Positions 36,960 through 45,935 of a DNA stretch of 56,257 bases are shown piece by piece (the first letter of the stretch is position 1; every line of letters begins with the position of its first letter). The notes beneath the pieces were generated by a model. The model did no database searches. It saw only the letters and a program-made list of their open reading frames with translations, and had not been told where the DNA came from. Both the position numbers and the translations under genes were made by a program. Location: NCBI RefSeq assembly GCF_004138285.1, contig NZ_SCFN01000027.1, forward strand, positions 1-56,257. Reading direction: 5' to 3'. The stretch is from Gottfriedia acidiceleris. Lineage in GTDB: Bacteria > Bacillota > Bacilli > Bacillales > Bacillaceae_G.

Positions 36960-37060
36960 AGCCTAGCTCCTCCCCCAATAAAAGTGATTATTCCATTATC
37001 TAAAAAATTAATTCAACTTTCAATCTATTTTAACGAATCAAGTAGAAAGGCCTAAATAAT

Positions 37061-37095
37061 AAAAAGGCATCATGGTATAGGTCCATGAATGCCTT
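37061..37095 (-). terminator. Intrinsic terminator of the arg operon
   Basis: On the minus strand AAGGCATTCATGG pairs with CCATGATGCCTT and a T5 run follows. It starts about 20 bases past the argD stop. Confidence 0.85.
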
Positions 37096-37116
37096 CTAGT
37101 CAAAAAACACTGTACA

Positions 37117-38280
37117 TTATTTTACTTGGCTATCTAAAAAATAAGAAGAAAGTACTTGTTTCATAATTTGGATTGCTTCATCTATTTCTTCGTATGATAA
37201 ATTGATCGGCGGTAATAATCTTAATACATTAGCGCCTGCAGTACCAACGATTAAACCATTCTTTATAAATTGTTCTACTAGTTGATCTACAGATAGATTT
37301 AATTCGATACCAACCATTAATCCTTTACCGCGTATTTCTAATATTTGTGGAAACTCTTCTTTTATTTCGGCTAATTTATCAAATAAATACTGTCCTTTAT
37401 CTTTCACACTATTTAAGAATGGCAAATCATTAATAATATTGATTGTTTCAAAAGCAGCCGCCATTGCTAAATAATTTCCGCCAAAGGTTGAACCATGCGC
37501 ACCTATCGAGAATGTGTTAGCTAGATTGTTCTTACCGAGCATTGCCCCAACTGGAAAACCATTCCCTAAACCTTTTGCTAGTGTAATAATATCTGGGTTT
37601 AGTGGAGTTTGTTCATAGGCAAACATTGTTCCTGTTCTGCCCACTCCGGTTTGTATTTCATCAACAATGAGTAATAATTCATGTTTTTTACAAAGAGCTT
37701 GAACGCCTTCAAAAAAATCATTATTACCAACAATTACACCACCTTCACCTTGGATTACTTCCAAAATAATTGCTCCAGTATTTTCGTTAATTTCATTTTG
37801 TAAAGCATTTAAATCATTATATGGTACATATGTAAAGCCACTTAACATCTCGCCGTATCCTTCATGAATTTTAGACTGACCTGTAGCAGCCATTGATCCA
37901 AAAGTACGTCCATGAAAGCTTTGTTTAAAACTGATTATATGAGATTTACCTGAATGTTTTCTAGCTAATTTTATAGCTGCCTCATTCGCTTCTGTACCAC
38001 TATTACAGAAAAATACTAATCCATCCTTAAAGCTTTTTACTAAAACTTTAGCTAGCTCTTCTTGTTTTTTAATTGTAAATAAATTTGATACGTGCCAAAT
38101 CGATTCTACTTGTTCCTTTAGTGCATTTACAACTTTTGGATGACAATGACCTAAGTTACAAACAGCAATTCCACTTAAAAAATCTAGGTACTTGTTATTT
38201 TCGTCATCATATAAGTAAGTACCTTTTCCGTTTTGAAAATTAATTGTTTTTTTATTATAAGTTGGGAATAAATTACTCAC
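37117..38280 (-). CDS. argD: N-acetylornithine aminotransferase
   Basis: This 387-residue class-III PLP aminotransferase moves the amino group from glutamate to N-acetylglutamate semialdehyde, giving N2-acetylornithine. The cofactor region shows VFFCNSGTEANEAAIKLARK, LLIVDEIQTGVGRTGTMFAY and the Schiff-base lysine in IITLAKGLGNGFPVGAML; GAHGSTFGGNYLAMAA follows. It is the last gene of argC-J-B-D; its start overlaps the end of argB by eight bases. In B. subtilis carAB and argF follow, but here a terminator does, so carbamoyl-phosphate synthesis and ornithine transcarbamylase genes must be elsewhere. Confidence 0.95.
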   Translation of the reverse strand: MSNLFPTYNKKTINFQNGKGTYLYDDENNKYLDFLSGIAVCNLGHCHPKVVNALKEQVESIWHVSNLFTIKKQEELAKVLVKSFKDGLVFFCNSGTEANEAAIKLARKHSGKSHIISFKQSFHGRTFGSMAATGQSKIHEGYGEMLSGFTYVPYNDLNALQNEINENTGAIILEVIQGEGGVIVGNNDFFEGVQALCKKHELLLIVDEIQTGVGRTGTMFAYEQTPLNPDIITLAKGLGNGFPVGAMLGKNNLANTFSIGAHGSTFGGNYLAMAAAFETINIINDLPFLNSVKDKGQYLFDKLAEIKEEFPQILEIRGKGLMVGIELNLSVDQLVEQFIKNGLIVGTAGANVLRLLPPINLSYEEIDEAIQIMKQVLSSYFLDSQVK

Positions 38281-39043
38281 TTAACACAACTCCTTTTGTA
38301 AATACTGTACCGTTAATCGTTCCATTTTCATTTAAAAAATTCTCACCTACAATAGCCACTGAATTAACTACATTTAATGCATTTAAAGCACTTGTAACTT
38401 TAGGAATCATTCCACCATAAATTGTTTTTTCATCGATTAATTTATCAACTTCACTAGGCGTAATCCTTTCAATCAATTTTTGTTCTAGATCTAAAACACC
38501 ATTTGTATTTGTGATAAAGCAGAGTAATTCCGCATTCATTGCCTTGGCAATACTTTTTGCCGCTTCATCTGCATTAATATTATATTTTTGGCCAATTTTA
38601 TCCACCCCGACAGGTGAAATTACTGGTACATAATCATTGTTAAGTAGTAAATCTAATAGATTTGTATTTACATCCTCAATTTCTCCAACCCAACCTAATT
38701 TTCCCTTATTAAAAAGTGAAGCTTCCAGTAATAGATTGTCACATCCTGATAGACCAATCGCTTTAATATTATATTGATTACAAATAATCGTTAAATCTTT
38801 ATTGATTTTACCATTTAGTACATACTCTACAATTTCTAAAACTTCGGATGAAGTCTTACGAATGCCGTCTTCCATTTCTACTGGAATTGAAAACTTTAAT
38901 AATAAGTTATTTATAAGTGGTCCCCCTCCATGAACAAGGATGACTTTTTTACCACTCATTTTTAATTGGTTTATATTTTCAAAGAATGTATTTGATAAGT
39001 TATGGATTAAACTACCACCAAGTTTAATGACTACTGTTTCCAA
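38273..39043 (-). CDS. argB: Acetylglutamate kinase
   Basis: This 256-residue amino-acid kinase phosphorylates N-acetyl-L-glutamate at the gamma-carboxyl using ATP. It begins VVIKLGGSLI, the phosphate-binding strand; KVILVHGGGPLINNLL is the substrate loop, NINADEAAKSIAKAMNAELL the nucleotide site and GGMIPKVTSALNAL the lysine-bearing motif near the C-terminus. There is no N-terminal arginine-sensing helix, so it should be the arginine-insensitive type of the acetyl-cycling pathway, as expected with an ArgJ upstream. Fourteen bases separate it from argJ. Confidence 0.95.
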   Translation of the reverse strand: METVVIKLGGSLIHNLSNTFFENINQLKMSGKKVILVHGGGPLINNLLLKFSIPVEMEDGIRKTSSEVLEIVEYVLNGKINKDLTIICNQYNIKAIGLSGCDNLLLEASLFNKGKLGWVGEIEDVNTNLLDLLLNNDYVPVISPVGVDKIGQKYNINADEAAKSIAKAMNAELLCFITNTNGVLDLEQKLIERITPSEVDKLIDEKTIYGGMIPKVTSALNALNVVNSVAIVGENFLNENGTINGTVFTKGVVLSE

Positions 39044-39057
39044 TGTTTAATTCCCCC

Positions 39058-40281
39058 TTATGTGCGATAGCTTGCATTTATTTTCACATAATCATAAGTT
39101 AAATCGCAGCCCCATGCAGTACCAAGTGCATCACCTTCGTGTAAATGGACATCAATATAAATAATCTCATTTTTCAAAGCAATTTTAGCCTCTTCTTCGT
39201 TGAACTCAACAGGTTTACTACCAAATAATACTGTTACACCATTAATGGAAATATCGATTTGATTAAAATTCCCTTCAACCCCGCTATATCCAATGGCACC
39301 AATAATTCTTCCCCAGTTAGCGTCTTCACCATAAACAGCTGTTTTTACTAAATTAGATCCGACGATCGTTTTAGCAATTTGATTTGCATTTTTTTGACTT
39401 GAAGCTCCATTTACATTTACTTCAATTAACTTAGTTGCCCCTTCACCATCTCTAGCAATCTTTTTAGCCAAGTCTTCACAAACTAATTGAAATGCGGTTA
39501 CAAAATTAGCCCAATCTGGATGACTTTCAGTTAATTCCTCATGTTCAACAGCTCCATTTGCCATAACTAAAACCATATCATTTGTTGAAGTATCTCCATC
39601 AACTGTAATTTGGTTAAATGTCTTATCCGTCACTTCTTTTAATAAAGTTTGTAACTGACCAGAACTAATCGTAGCGTCAGTTGTCACAAAACCAAGCATA
39701 GTTGCCATATTTGGATGAATCATTCCAGAACCTTTTGCAGACCCAGCAATCGTTACGATCTTTCCGTCAATCAATACTTCATAACAAGTAGTTTTTATAA
39801 CAGTATCTGTCGTTAATATTGCGTGGCCAAAATCTTCTCCATCTTCCAACTTATTACCTAGAGTTAACTTGTCAATGCCGCTTTTTAATCGATCCATTTT
39901 TAAATATTCACCGATTACACCAGTCGATGCGATTGCGACTAAGTGTTCTGGTAAATTAAGATGCTCAGCACACCATGATCTCATTAAATAGGCATCATCC
40001 TCTCCTTTTTTACCTGTACATGCATTTGCACAACCACTATTTACTAAAACTGCTTGAAGCTTATTACTATATGAAATACTCTTTTTTGTAATCGCAATTG
40101 GTGCAGCTGGAAATAAATTTAATGTATAAACTGCCGCAACTGATGCTGGCTTCTCAGAATAAATTAATCCTAAATCTTTACGTTTATAACGTAATCCGGC
40201 ATGAACTCCACTAGCATAAAAACCATTTGGTGATGTAATTGTTCCATTTATTTTTTTTATATTCTTTTCTTTTGTTATCAA
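39058..40281 (-). CDS. argJ: Bifunctional ornithine acetyltransferase / N-acetylglutamate synthase
   Basis: This 407-residue protein transfers the acetyl group from N2-acetylornithine to glutamate and, in the bifunctional form, also makes N-acetylglutamate from acetyl-CoA. It is made as a precursor that cleaves itself between Ala193 and Thr194 in HPNMATMLGFVTTDA; Thr194 then is the nucleophile. AVLVNSGCANACTGKKGEDD and the C-terminal WGCDLTYDYVKINASYRT are also family features. It is second in the operon, 13 bases after argC. Whether it is mono- or bifunctional cannot be decided by eye. Confidence 0.95.
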   Translation of the reverse strand: MITKEKNIKKINGTITSPNGFYASGVHAGLRYKRKDLGLIYSEKPASVAAVYTLNLFPAAPIAITKKSISYSNKLQAVLVNSGCANACTGKKGEDDAYLMRSWCAEHLNLPEHLVAIASTGVIGEYLKMDRLKSGIDKLTLGNKLEDGEDFGHAILTTDTVIKTTCYEVLIDGKIVTIAGSAKGSGMIHPNMATMLGFVTTDATISSGQLQTLLKEVTDKTFNQITVDGDTSTNDMVLVMANGAVEHEELTESHPDWANFVTAFQLVCEDLAKKIARDGEGATKLIEVNVNGASSQKNANQIAKTIVGSNLVKTAVYGEDANWGRIIGAIGYSGVEGNFNQIDISINGVTVLFGSKPVEFNEEEAKIALKNEIIYIDVHLHEGDALGTAWGCDLTYDYVKINASYRT

Positions 40282-40294
40282 CTTTTATCTCTCC

Positions 40295-41326
40295 TTATGG
40301 AAATATTGGTGTAAATTGTAAACCTGTTTCATCTGGCAAACCTAACATTAAATTCATATTTTGAATTGCCTGACCTGCCGCCCCCTTAACAAGGTTATCA
40401 ATGACAGAAACGATTGTGATTCGGTTTGTACGATCGTCGTAAGTAGCGTATAAATCACAAAAATTTGAACCATAAACATCTTTTGTACAAGGTACTCCGT
40501 CTCTTACTCTCACAAAATAGGAATCTTCATAACTTTGGTTATAGATTTCTTTTAATTCTTCGTTACTAATTTCACGTGTTGAAGTAACATAAATTGTTGA
40601 CAAAATTCCTCTTGTCATTGGAATTAAATGTGGTGTAAAAGTTATAAAATCCTGTGTTGAATCAATTGATGCAATAAATTGTTCAATTTCAGGTATATGT
40701 TGATGTTCAGTAATTTTATAGGCTGTTAAATTTTCATTTCGATTCATAAATTGAGTCGTTTGATTAGCCGTTTTTCCAGCTCCAGAAATTCCAGATTTAG
40801 CATCTACTATAATCGAATTTTTCTCTACAATTCCTGCCTTTAATAATGGCGCGACTCCGAGTAGAGTTGCCGTTGGATAACATCCCGGATTAGCTATATT
40901 ATTGGATTGTTTGATTGCTTCTCGATTTAGTTCAGATAGTCCGTATGTAAATTGAGTCGCTTTTGAAAAACAAGGATGTGTATGTTTATACCATTTTTGG
41001 TATGTTTCTTCTTTTTTTAATCGAAAATCTCCTGATAGATCAATCAATTTAGTTTTCGAAAAATCGATTTCTTCCATTAATTCACTGCTAACTCCATGTG
41101 GTGTAGCAAAAAACAAAATATCATTTTCGGAAACAGATTTATTTTTATTCCACTTTTTTATTGACCCACTAGTACTTGTAGCTAAATGTGGATAATACGT
41201 AGACAAATCTTCCGTATAATCTGATGTTGAATAAAAATTCATACCACTTATTTCCGGATGCATTGATAGTAATCTTACAAGTTCAAGACCACCATATCCG
41301 GTTACCCCCATAATACCGACTTTCAT
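40295..41326 (-). CDS. argC: N-acetyl-gamma-glutamyl-phosphate reductase
   Basis: This 343-residue NADPH-dependent reductase acts on N-acetyl-gamma-glutamyl phosphate. The Rossmann start MKVGIMGVTGYGGLELVRLL has the G-x-x-G-x-x-G binding loop. The catalytic cysteine is C149 in IANPGCYPTATLLG, and TGILST/HLIPMTRGIL-type and VRDGVPCTKDVYGSNFCDLY blocks follow. The ATG at 41326 is chosen because AAAAGGGGAT precedes it; an upstream start 35 codons away would run through the promoter. It is the first gene of the arg operon and directly follows an ARG-box-like operator. Confidence 0.96.
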   Translation of the reverse strand: MKVGIMGVTGYGGLELVRLLSMHPEISGMNFYSTSDYTEDLSTYYPHLATSTSGSIKKWNKNKSVSENDILFFATPHGVSSELMEEIDFSKTKLIDLSGDFRLKKEETYQKWYKHTHPCFSKATQFTYGLSELNREAIKQSNNIANPGCYPTATLLGVAPLLKAGIVEKNSIIVDAKSGISGAGKTANQTTQFMNRNENLTAYKITEHQHIPEIEQFIASIDSTQDFITFTPHLIPMTRGILSTIYVTSTREISNEELKEIYNQSYEDSYFVRVRDGVPCTKDVYGSNFCDLYATYDDRTNRITIVSVIDNLVKGAAGQAIQNMNLMLGLPDETGLQFTPIFP

Positions 41327-41359
41327 TTTAATATCCCCTTTTATAAAATTATATTCTTC

Positions 41360-41388
41360 ATTATAATTATGAATAATTATAAAATCAA
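41360..41388 (-). promoter_or_regulatory. arg operon promoter overlapping an ARG-box-like operator
   Basis: On the minus strand TTGATT (41383-41388) and TATAAT (41360-41365) are 17 bases apart. On the plus strand, TATGAATAATTATAAAAT (41368-41385) matches the AhrC/ArgR half-operator pattern TNTGNATWWWWATNCANA at 16 of 18 positions and covers the spacer. Arginine-bound AhrC would block this promoter. Confidence 0.72.
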
Positions 41389-41413
41389 TTGTATTTTTAT
41401 AAATATTTGAAAA

Positions 41414-41448
41414 TAAAAAAAGATTAACCAATTTTCTTGATTAATCTT
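41414..41448 (-). terminator. Terminator of the cardiolipin-synthase-like gene
   Basis: On the minus strand AAGATTAATCAAG pairs with the TTGGTTAATCTT side, then T7. It lies just upstream of the arg promoter, insulating it. Confidence 0.75.
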
Positions 41449-41505
41449 ACATTATTTTTTTATTGTATTTCTTTAAATAATAATAAAGTACAACTAGTTT
41501 TTACC

Positions 41506-42726
41506 CTATAAATAAAACTCAAATACTTTCGCTATTTTTTCTTTTATTCGTTCTTTAAAAGGTAAATTTTTAATATAAGTAGGCGTAATTTCAAATGCAT
41601 GATTGAATACATCGGCTAATTTTGGATCTACCTGTTTGATAAATTGTTGATCATATATATAGCAATTCAATTCATCCGTTAAATGAAATGACCTGGAATC
41701 AAAATTTGTTGTGCCAATCATTAATACTTTATCATCAATTTTAATTACTTTACCGTGAAAAATACCTTTTTTAAACCCATAGACTTTTATATTATTTTTC
41801 CAAGCTTGCTTTATATATGGAAATGCTGCTTGTTGTACTAGAAGTGCATCTGACTTATGAGAATATAGTATTTTCACTTCAATTCCTCTATTTGCTGCAT
41901 CTAATAATGTATCCCATATCACTTTATTATTCGGTATAAAATATGGAGAATAAATTGTTATAGAATGTTTTGCTTGTTTAAACAATTTACTATATTCTTG
42001 CTCAATCCCTATTTTAGTATAAGAAACAAATTGATGCTGGTTTTTTCCAATTTTTTTACTGATCTCCATCTGTGTAATTTTTTGGTCTGAATTTTTTCTC
42101 CAATCATGTACAAATTGTTTTTCTAAGCCTTCAACACCGCTACCTACTAATCTAAGCTGAACATCTTCCCAAGGTTTTAATCCTTTTTTTTCATCAATAT
42201 ACTTTTTACCTATATTAAACCCACCAATATAGCCAATTTCCCCATCAATAATCGTCATCCGACGATGATTTCTGTTATTTAACGATGCAAAAAAATAGGA
42301 TAATTGCGGTTTATTAAAATATGTAAAATGAACTCCATGATCGATTAAAGATTTTCTTTCTTTCCGTTCTAATAAAATTCCACCAAGACGATCAACTGCA
42401 TAATAAACTGGAATTCCTTCATCGCTCTTCTTTTTTAAGATATCTAAAAATTGATGTGAAACACGATCATTAGAAACTGAAAAAAAGTAGATATGCACTT
42501 CCTTTTTTGCATTCCTAATATCATTAAATAATTGGTTATTTAACTTCATTCCGTTCGTATAAATCGACAAATCACTATATCCCATTGGATAAGTTATTGG
42601 TTTTTCAGCAAAAATATTCTTTTTTTGAGCTTTCTCCATTTCAATCTCATTTAAAGCAAATAATATGACCAATAGTGAAAATAGGAGTACTAAAGTTTTA
42701 AATATGAATTTTAATATTTTTTTCAT
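41506..42726 (-). CDS. Phospholipase D / cardiolipin synthase-like protein
   Basis: This 406-residue protein has one N-terminal transmembrane anchor (residues ~5-25) and two PLD domains. The second HKD motif is intact: FHGKVIKIDDKVLMIGTTNF near residue 322. The first is HRRMTIIDGEIGYIGGFNIG near residue 156, with Arg in the place of the canonical lysine. Cardiolipin synthases condense two phosphatidylglycerols or use phosphatidylethanolamine. The truncated N-terminus (no second anchor) resembles YwiE/ClsB-type secondary enzymes. The Arg substitution could reduce or alter activity. It stands alone, ending with the terminator at 41414-41448. Confidence 0.85.
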   Translation of the reverse strand: MKKILKFIFKTLVLLFSLLVILFALNEIEMEKAQKKNIFAEKPITYPMGYSDLSIYTNGMKLNNQLFNDIRNAKKEVHIYFFSVSNDRVSHQFLDILKKKSDEGIPVYYAVDRLGGILLERKERKSLIDHGVHFTYFNKPQLSYFFASLNNRNHRRMTIIDGEIGYIGGFNIGKKYIDEKKGLKPWEDVQLRLVGSGVEGLEKQFVHDWRKNSDQKITQMEISKKIGKNQHQFVSYTKIGIEQEYSKLFKQAKHSITIYSPYFIPNNKVIWDTLLDAANRGIEVKILYSHKSDALLVQQAAFPYIKQAWKNNIKVYGFKKGIFHGKVIKIDDKVLMIGTTNFDSRSFHLTDELNCYIYDQQFIKQVDPKLADVFNHAFEITPTYIKNLPFKERIKEKIAKVFEFYL

Positions 42727-42855
42727 AGATTCCTCTTACATAGTTTGGCATAAGAGTATTTTTTGAATAAAATGACTTAAATATCCCTATTTATTTTAAT
42801 TATGGAATTTTTTTCATTTAGGCACTGTTGAATTAAAAAGTTGATTTTTGGACTT

Positions 42856-42885
42856 AAAAAAGGCTGTCTAATTAGACAACCTTTA
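42856..42885 (-). terminator. Terminator of the TetR gene
   Basis: On the minus strand AAAGGTTGTCTAATTAGACA, then GCCTTTTTT, forms a 13-14-base stem with TGTCTAATTAGACA as core. The same core makes the terminator at 23548-23575. Confidence 0.78.
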
Positions 42886-42931
42886 AGAACCCTTATTACT
42901 CAGAATTTTTATTTCAACCACCGAATACCAT

Positions 42932-43519
42932 TTAAGTTTTTAACATTTTCATCAAAAAATCAGCAGAAGGTAAACCAAATTTATTATCAACTAGATCTTG
43001 AATGGTTAAACTATTTATCACGTTGAAATACCATATTAATATTTTTCGTGGATCTTCCTTTAAGAATTCACCACTTTCTTGTCCTTTTATAACTATTGGT
43101 ATTAGTAAATCAATTAAATAATCAGGTGAATATTTTGATAATAATTCCGTCACTTTTTCTGGTACTTCTGTGCTTTTCCTCGCTTGTTGGATAATCATAA
43201 ATGCATATTTATGATTTTCATCCAACATTTTTTCAGTTAATAATTTTAATAGTTGGTATGGAGTACCTTGAAAAAATTGCAGTGAACTTAGCTCACTTTG
43301 AGACTCAAGCATTAAACCTTCAATAATTTGAAAAAACAACTCTGCCTTTGATTTAAAATGGCGAAAAATTAAACCTTCACTAACATTTGCTTCAGTTGCA
43401 ATTATACTTGTTTTCGTATTTTTATAACCATTCAATGCAAAAATTTTCAATGCAGATTGTTTAATAAGCACCTTTCTATCAGTTTGTTGATTATTATCAT
43501 TTGGTAACAACTTACTCAC
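42932..43519 (-). CDS. TetR/AcrR family transcriptional regulator
   Basis: This 195-residue repressor has a DNA-binding domain at residues ~15-62: IKQSALKIFALNGYKNTKTS then IIATEANVSEGLIFRHFKSK. The ligand-binding domain (70-195) is helical and unrecognised. It is encoded 27 bases downstream of the alpha/beta hydrolase, in the same direction, with a shared operator-promoter upstream of the hydrolase. The pair therefore forms an autoregulated, inducible operon in which a substrate or product of the hydrolase may be the inducer (inference). No ABC or MFS pump is linked. Confidence 0.9.
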   Translation of the reverse strand: MSKLLPNDNNQQTDRKVLIKQSALKIFALNGYKNTKTSIIATEANVSEGLIFRHFKSKAELFFQIIEGLMLESQSELSSLQFFQGTPYQLLKLLTEKMLDENHKYAFMIIQQARKSTEVPEKVTELLSKYSPDYLIDLLIPIVIKGQESGEFLKEDPRKILIWYFNVINSLTIQDLVDNKFGLPSADFLMKMLKT

Positions 43520-43546
43520 TCCAATTTATACATACTTACTTATTTA

Positions 43547-44581
43547 CTATTTACAGTTAATTGCTAATGGTCTTACTCTATTTATTAATTCTTGTAAAAA
43601 CTGCTCAGGTCTAGCAAAGCAAGCTAAATGTCCTGCGTTATTTATATAAATAAACTCTTTTAAAGGTGCTTCGATTTCATGCAAAAAACGTTCTGCATTT
43701 TTGGTAGGCGTAATAATATCATTGTCTCCTTGAAAAATAAAGAAAGGAATTGAATATACCGTTGCCAACCGTCCATAATTAAAATTCATTAATTCGTTAA
43801 ACAATTGATCACCCGAAAATTTCATCCCTCTAAAAATATCGAATAGATCGTTTAACTTATGCTGTGGTGATGAAAGCATTGCAGGCAAAATAAGGTCCAT
43901 TACCATATTAGGTACATTTTTTATAGATTTTACTAATATCTGATTTCTTTTATCAAAATCTTTTTGTGTCCATTTTGTTTGATCTGGTCCAAAATCTTTA
44001 AATATCTTTAGTCCCCTCGTATTCCCTGCGTCAGACAAGGCATCAATCGCCAATTGGTATGCAATATTTTCATAATCAAAACAGTTTTGATCAGTACCTA
44101 CATACGCATAAAAGAGATTTGGCCTTTCCTTTATCATTAATGTAGCTATAAGACTACCGACGGAACTTCCAACCAAAATAATTTTATCTTTCTCGAAATC
44201 ATTACAAATTAGACTACTTAATTCAATTCCATCTTCTGCCAACTGGATTAATGTAATTTTACCACAACCTTCTTTCCCATTCTTTTTAAAAGTTTTTCCT
44301 GCACCTCGCTGATCCCATTGAACAATTGTAAAATGCTTTTCCCAAGAACTTATCAAAGAACTAAAAATAGTATAAGTTGAGGCAGGACCACCATGAATAA
44401 ATAAAAGAACAGGGTTTCTTCTATCTTCTCCTCGGATTGTAATCCATTGATCAATCCCCCCAATATTTACATATTTTTCTTCATTTATCATATATTCAGT
44501 ATTAATTTCTAATCTCTTTTTATTTTTCTTTTGATTAAGTTTACGAAAAATGATATCAAGTAAGATATTGCATTTTGTCAT
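43547..44581 (-). CDS. Alpha/beta hydrolase (proline iminopeptidase-like)
   Basis: This 344-residue cytoplasmic hydrolase has the oxyanion-hole block LLFIHGGPASTY and WDQRGAGKTF, both typical of prolyl-iminopeptidase relatives. The nucleophile is in ILVGSSVGSLIA (G-x-S-x-G type, Ser186 region). The acid is in FQGDNDIITPTKNAERF and the histidine in NNAGHLACFARPEQF. The N-terminal ~30 residues are Lys-rich and may be an extension; a start at MINEEKY is an alternative, but AGAAAGGAAA sits before the first ATG. The natural substrate is unknown. It is under the palindromic TetR-type operator. Confidence 0.88.
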   Translation of the reverse strand: MTKCNILLDIIFRKLNQKKNKKRLEINTEYMINEEKYVNIGGIDQWITIRGEDRRNPVLLFIHGGPASTYTIFSSLISSWEKHFTIVQWDQRGAGKTFKKNGKEGCGKITLIQLAEDGIELSSLICNDFEKDKIILVGSSVGSLIATLMIKERPNLFYAYVGTDQNCFDYENIAYQLAIDALSDAGNTRGLKIFKDFGPDQTKWTQKDFDKRNQILVKSIKNVPNMVMDLILPAMLSSPQHKLNDLFDIFRGMKFSGDQLFNELMNFNYGRLATVYSIPFFIFQGDNDIITPTKNAERFLHEIEAPLKEFIYINNAGHLACFARPEQFLQELINRVRPLAINCK

Positions 44582-44610
44582 TTAGAGTTTTCCTTTCTAA
44601 CATCAATTGT

Positions 44611-44661
44611 ATTTTGAGTGAGTTACTCACTCAAAATATATTATGCATCTTGCTCTGTCAA
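44611..44661 (-). promoter_or_regulatory. Promoter with perfect TetR-type palindrome
   Basis: ATTTTGAGTGAGT-T-ACTCACTCAAAAT (44611-44637) has 13-base perfect arms. On the minus strand TTGACA (44656-44661) and TATTTT (44633-44638) lie 17 bases apart, so the operator covers the -10 box. TGAGTGAG arms are classical for TetR/AcrR repressors of this kind. It is 30 bases upstream of the hydrolase start. Confidence 0.85.
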
Positions 44662-44885
44662 TTCTACTTAAGTGATATAAAAAAGTACTCATACTTTTTT
44701 TGAGCAAAATAACAAAAGTTGGATAAACAAACATTAAATGGACTAAGAAACCCTTGAAAAAACTAATCCTCTTTTTTCAAATCAAGAATACCTTATATTT
44801 CCAAATTTTTATTAGCTATTTTATATAAAAAATAACACAAAATAGACTGTATTCAATTATTAAACATCGGAGTTGACATTTAGCT

Positions 44886-45732
44886 GTGAAAAAAGTTTTT
44901 TTTTATTGTAATCCTGTCCGTTTCATTATTTTGCTTTGCAGAATTTACTTACGCTACGACTGACAAACCAGTTCTCTCTCCACCAATTAGCTTTCAAATA
45001 GAAATTCAGGATTGGGAAGCTGTTAACAAAATAATCCCAAAATACTCGTTGTTCACTGTAATCGATGTGGAAACTGGCAAGAGCTTTGATGTACAAAGAA
45101 GAGCTGGTAATAGGCATGCAGATGTTCAGCCTTTAACAAGAGAAGATACAAGGATAATGAAGGAAATATACGATGGGCAATGGAGTTGGCGAAGAAGGGC
45201 AGTATTAATTTTAGCTGATGACAACCTAATTCCTGCATCCATGCATGGAATGCCACATGGTGCAGGCTCCCTTCCAAACGGTTTCTGTGGTCACTTTTGC
45301 ATTCATTTTATGGGAAGCACGACACATCGGACAGGAAAATCAGACTTGTCACATCATGTAATGATCCTTAAAGCTGCTGGAAGAATTGATGAATATATGA
45401 ACAACCTACCACCTTCCCAACTTTTAAATGTATTTTTCGTTACTGTTAAAAACAAAGATAAGGGCTTGGTTAAAAAAATTGCCATAAGTAATCAAAAAAA
45501 TATTAAAAAAGATCTTATGAAAATAAAAAAAATAGAAGCGATACAGTGGACTTTGTCCAAAACAAAGGAGTTAGAGCCATCCTCTTTAGAAACTGAAATC
45601 CCGGTTGAGGTTACTCTCTTTATAAAAGATATAGGTCGGATTAGAACCAATCTTTCTTTTACCTTGGTGAGAACGTCACCTATTTCTCCATGGAAAGTAA
45701 ATATCGACCCTTTGCTTTCAAACATTAACTAG
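44886..45732 (+). pseudogene. Exported protein of unknown function, frameshifted in a T9 tract
   Basis: From GTG-AAA-AAA-GTT followed by nine T (44896-44904) the given frame stops after 25 codons. With eight T it reads VKKVFFIVILSVSLFCFAEF, a proper signal peptide, and continues 281 residues to 45732. The mature part has conserved-looking blocks: TVIDVETGKSFDVQRRAGNR, HADVQPLTREDTRIMKEIYD, SMHGMPHGAG and NGFCGHFCIHFMGSTTHRTG. The histidines and cysteines suggest a metal-binding or hydrolytic domain, but no family was recognised with certainty. An internal frame from 45049 (TTG) without signal peptide would be cytoplasmic. The ribosome site is weak. A plus-strand terminator follows. Confidence 0.65.
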
Positions 45733-45798
45733 TTGTTTGATTACATTATTTCTTGCTTTTCATCTAACGACATTTCTAATTATCTGTCATTAACATTT

Positions 45799-45826
45799 AA
45801 AAGGGCTACCATAGTAGCCCTTCTAT
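45799..45826 (+). terminator. Terminator of the exported-protein gene
   Basis: AAGGGCTAC-CATA-GTAGCCCTT, a nine-base perfect stem, is followed by CTATT. Good stem, short T run. Confidence 0.75.
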
Positions 45827-45891
45827 TCCAATCAACTCATTTCTTTGTATAAATCTTTCTATTTTTGGTGTAAATATAAACCTGATAAGTC

Positions 45892-45926
45892 AAAAAAAGA
45901 GAATGATTCAAAATCACCATTCTCTG
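45892..45926 (-). terminator. Terminator of the SRPBCC gene
   Basis: On the minus strand AGAGAATGGTGATTTTGAAT, then CATTCTCT and T7. It starts about 10 bases after the stop at 45936. Confidence 0.82.
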
Positions 45927-45935
45927 TATATCTAC

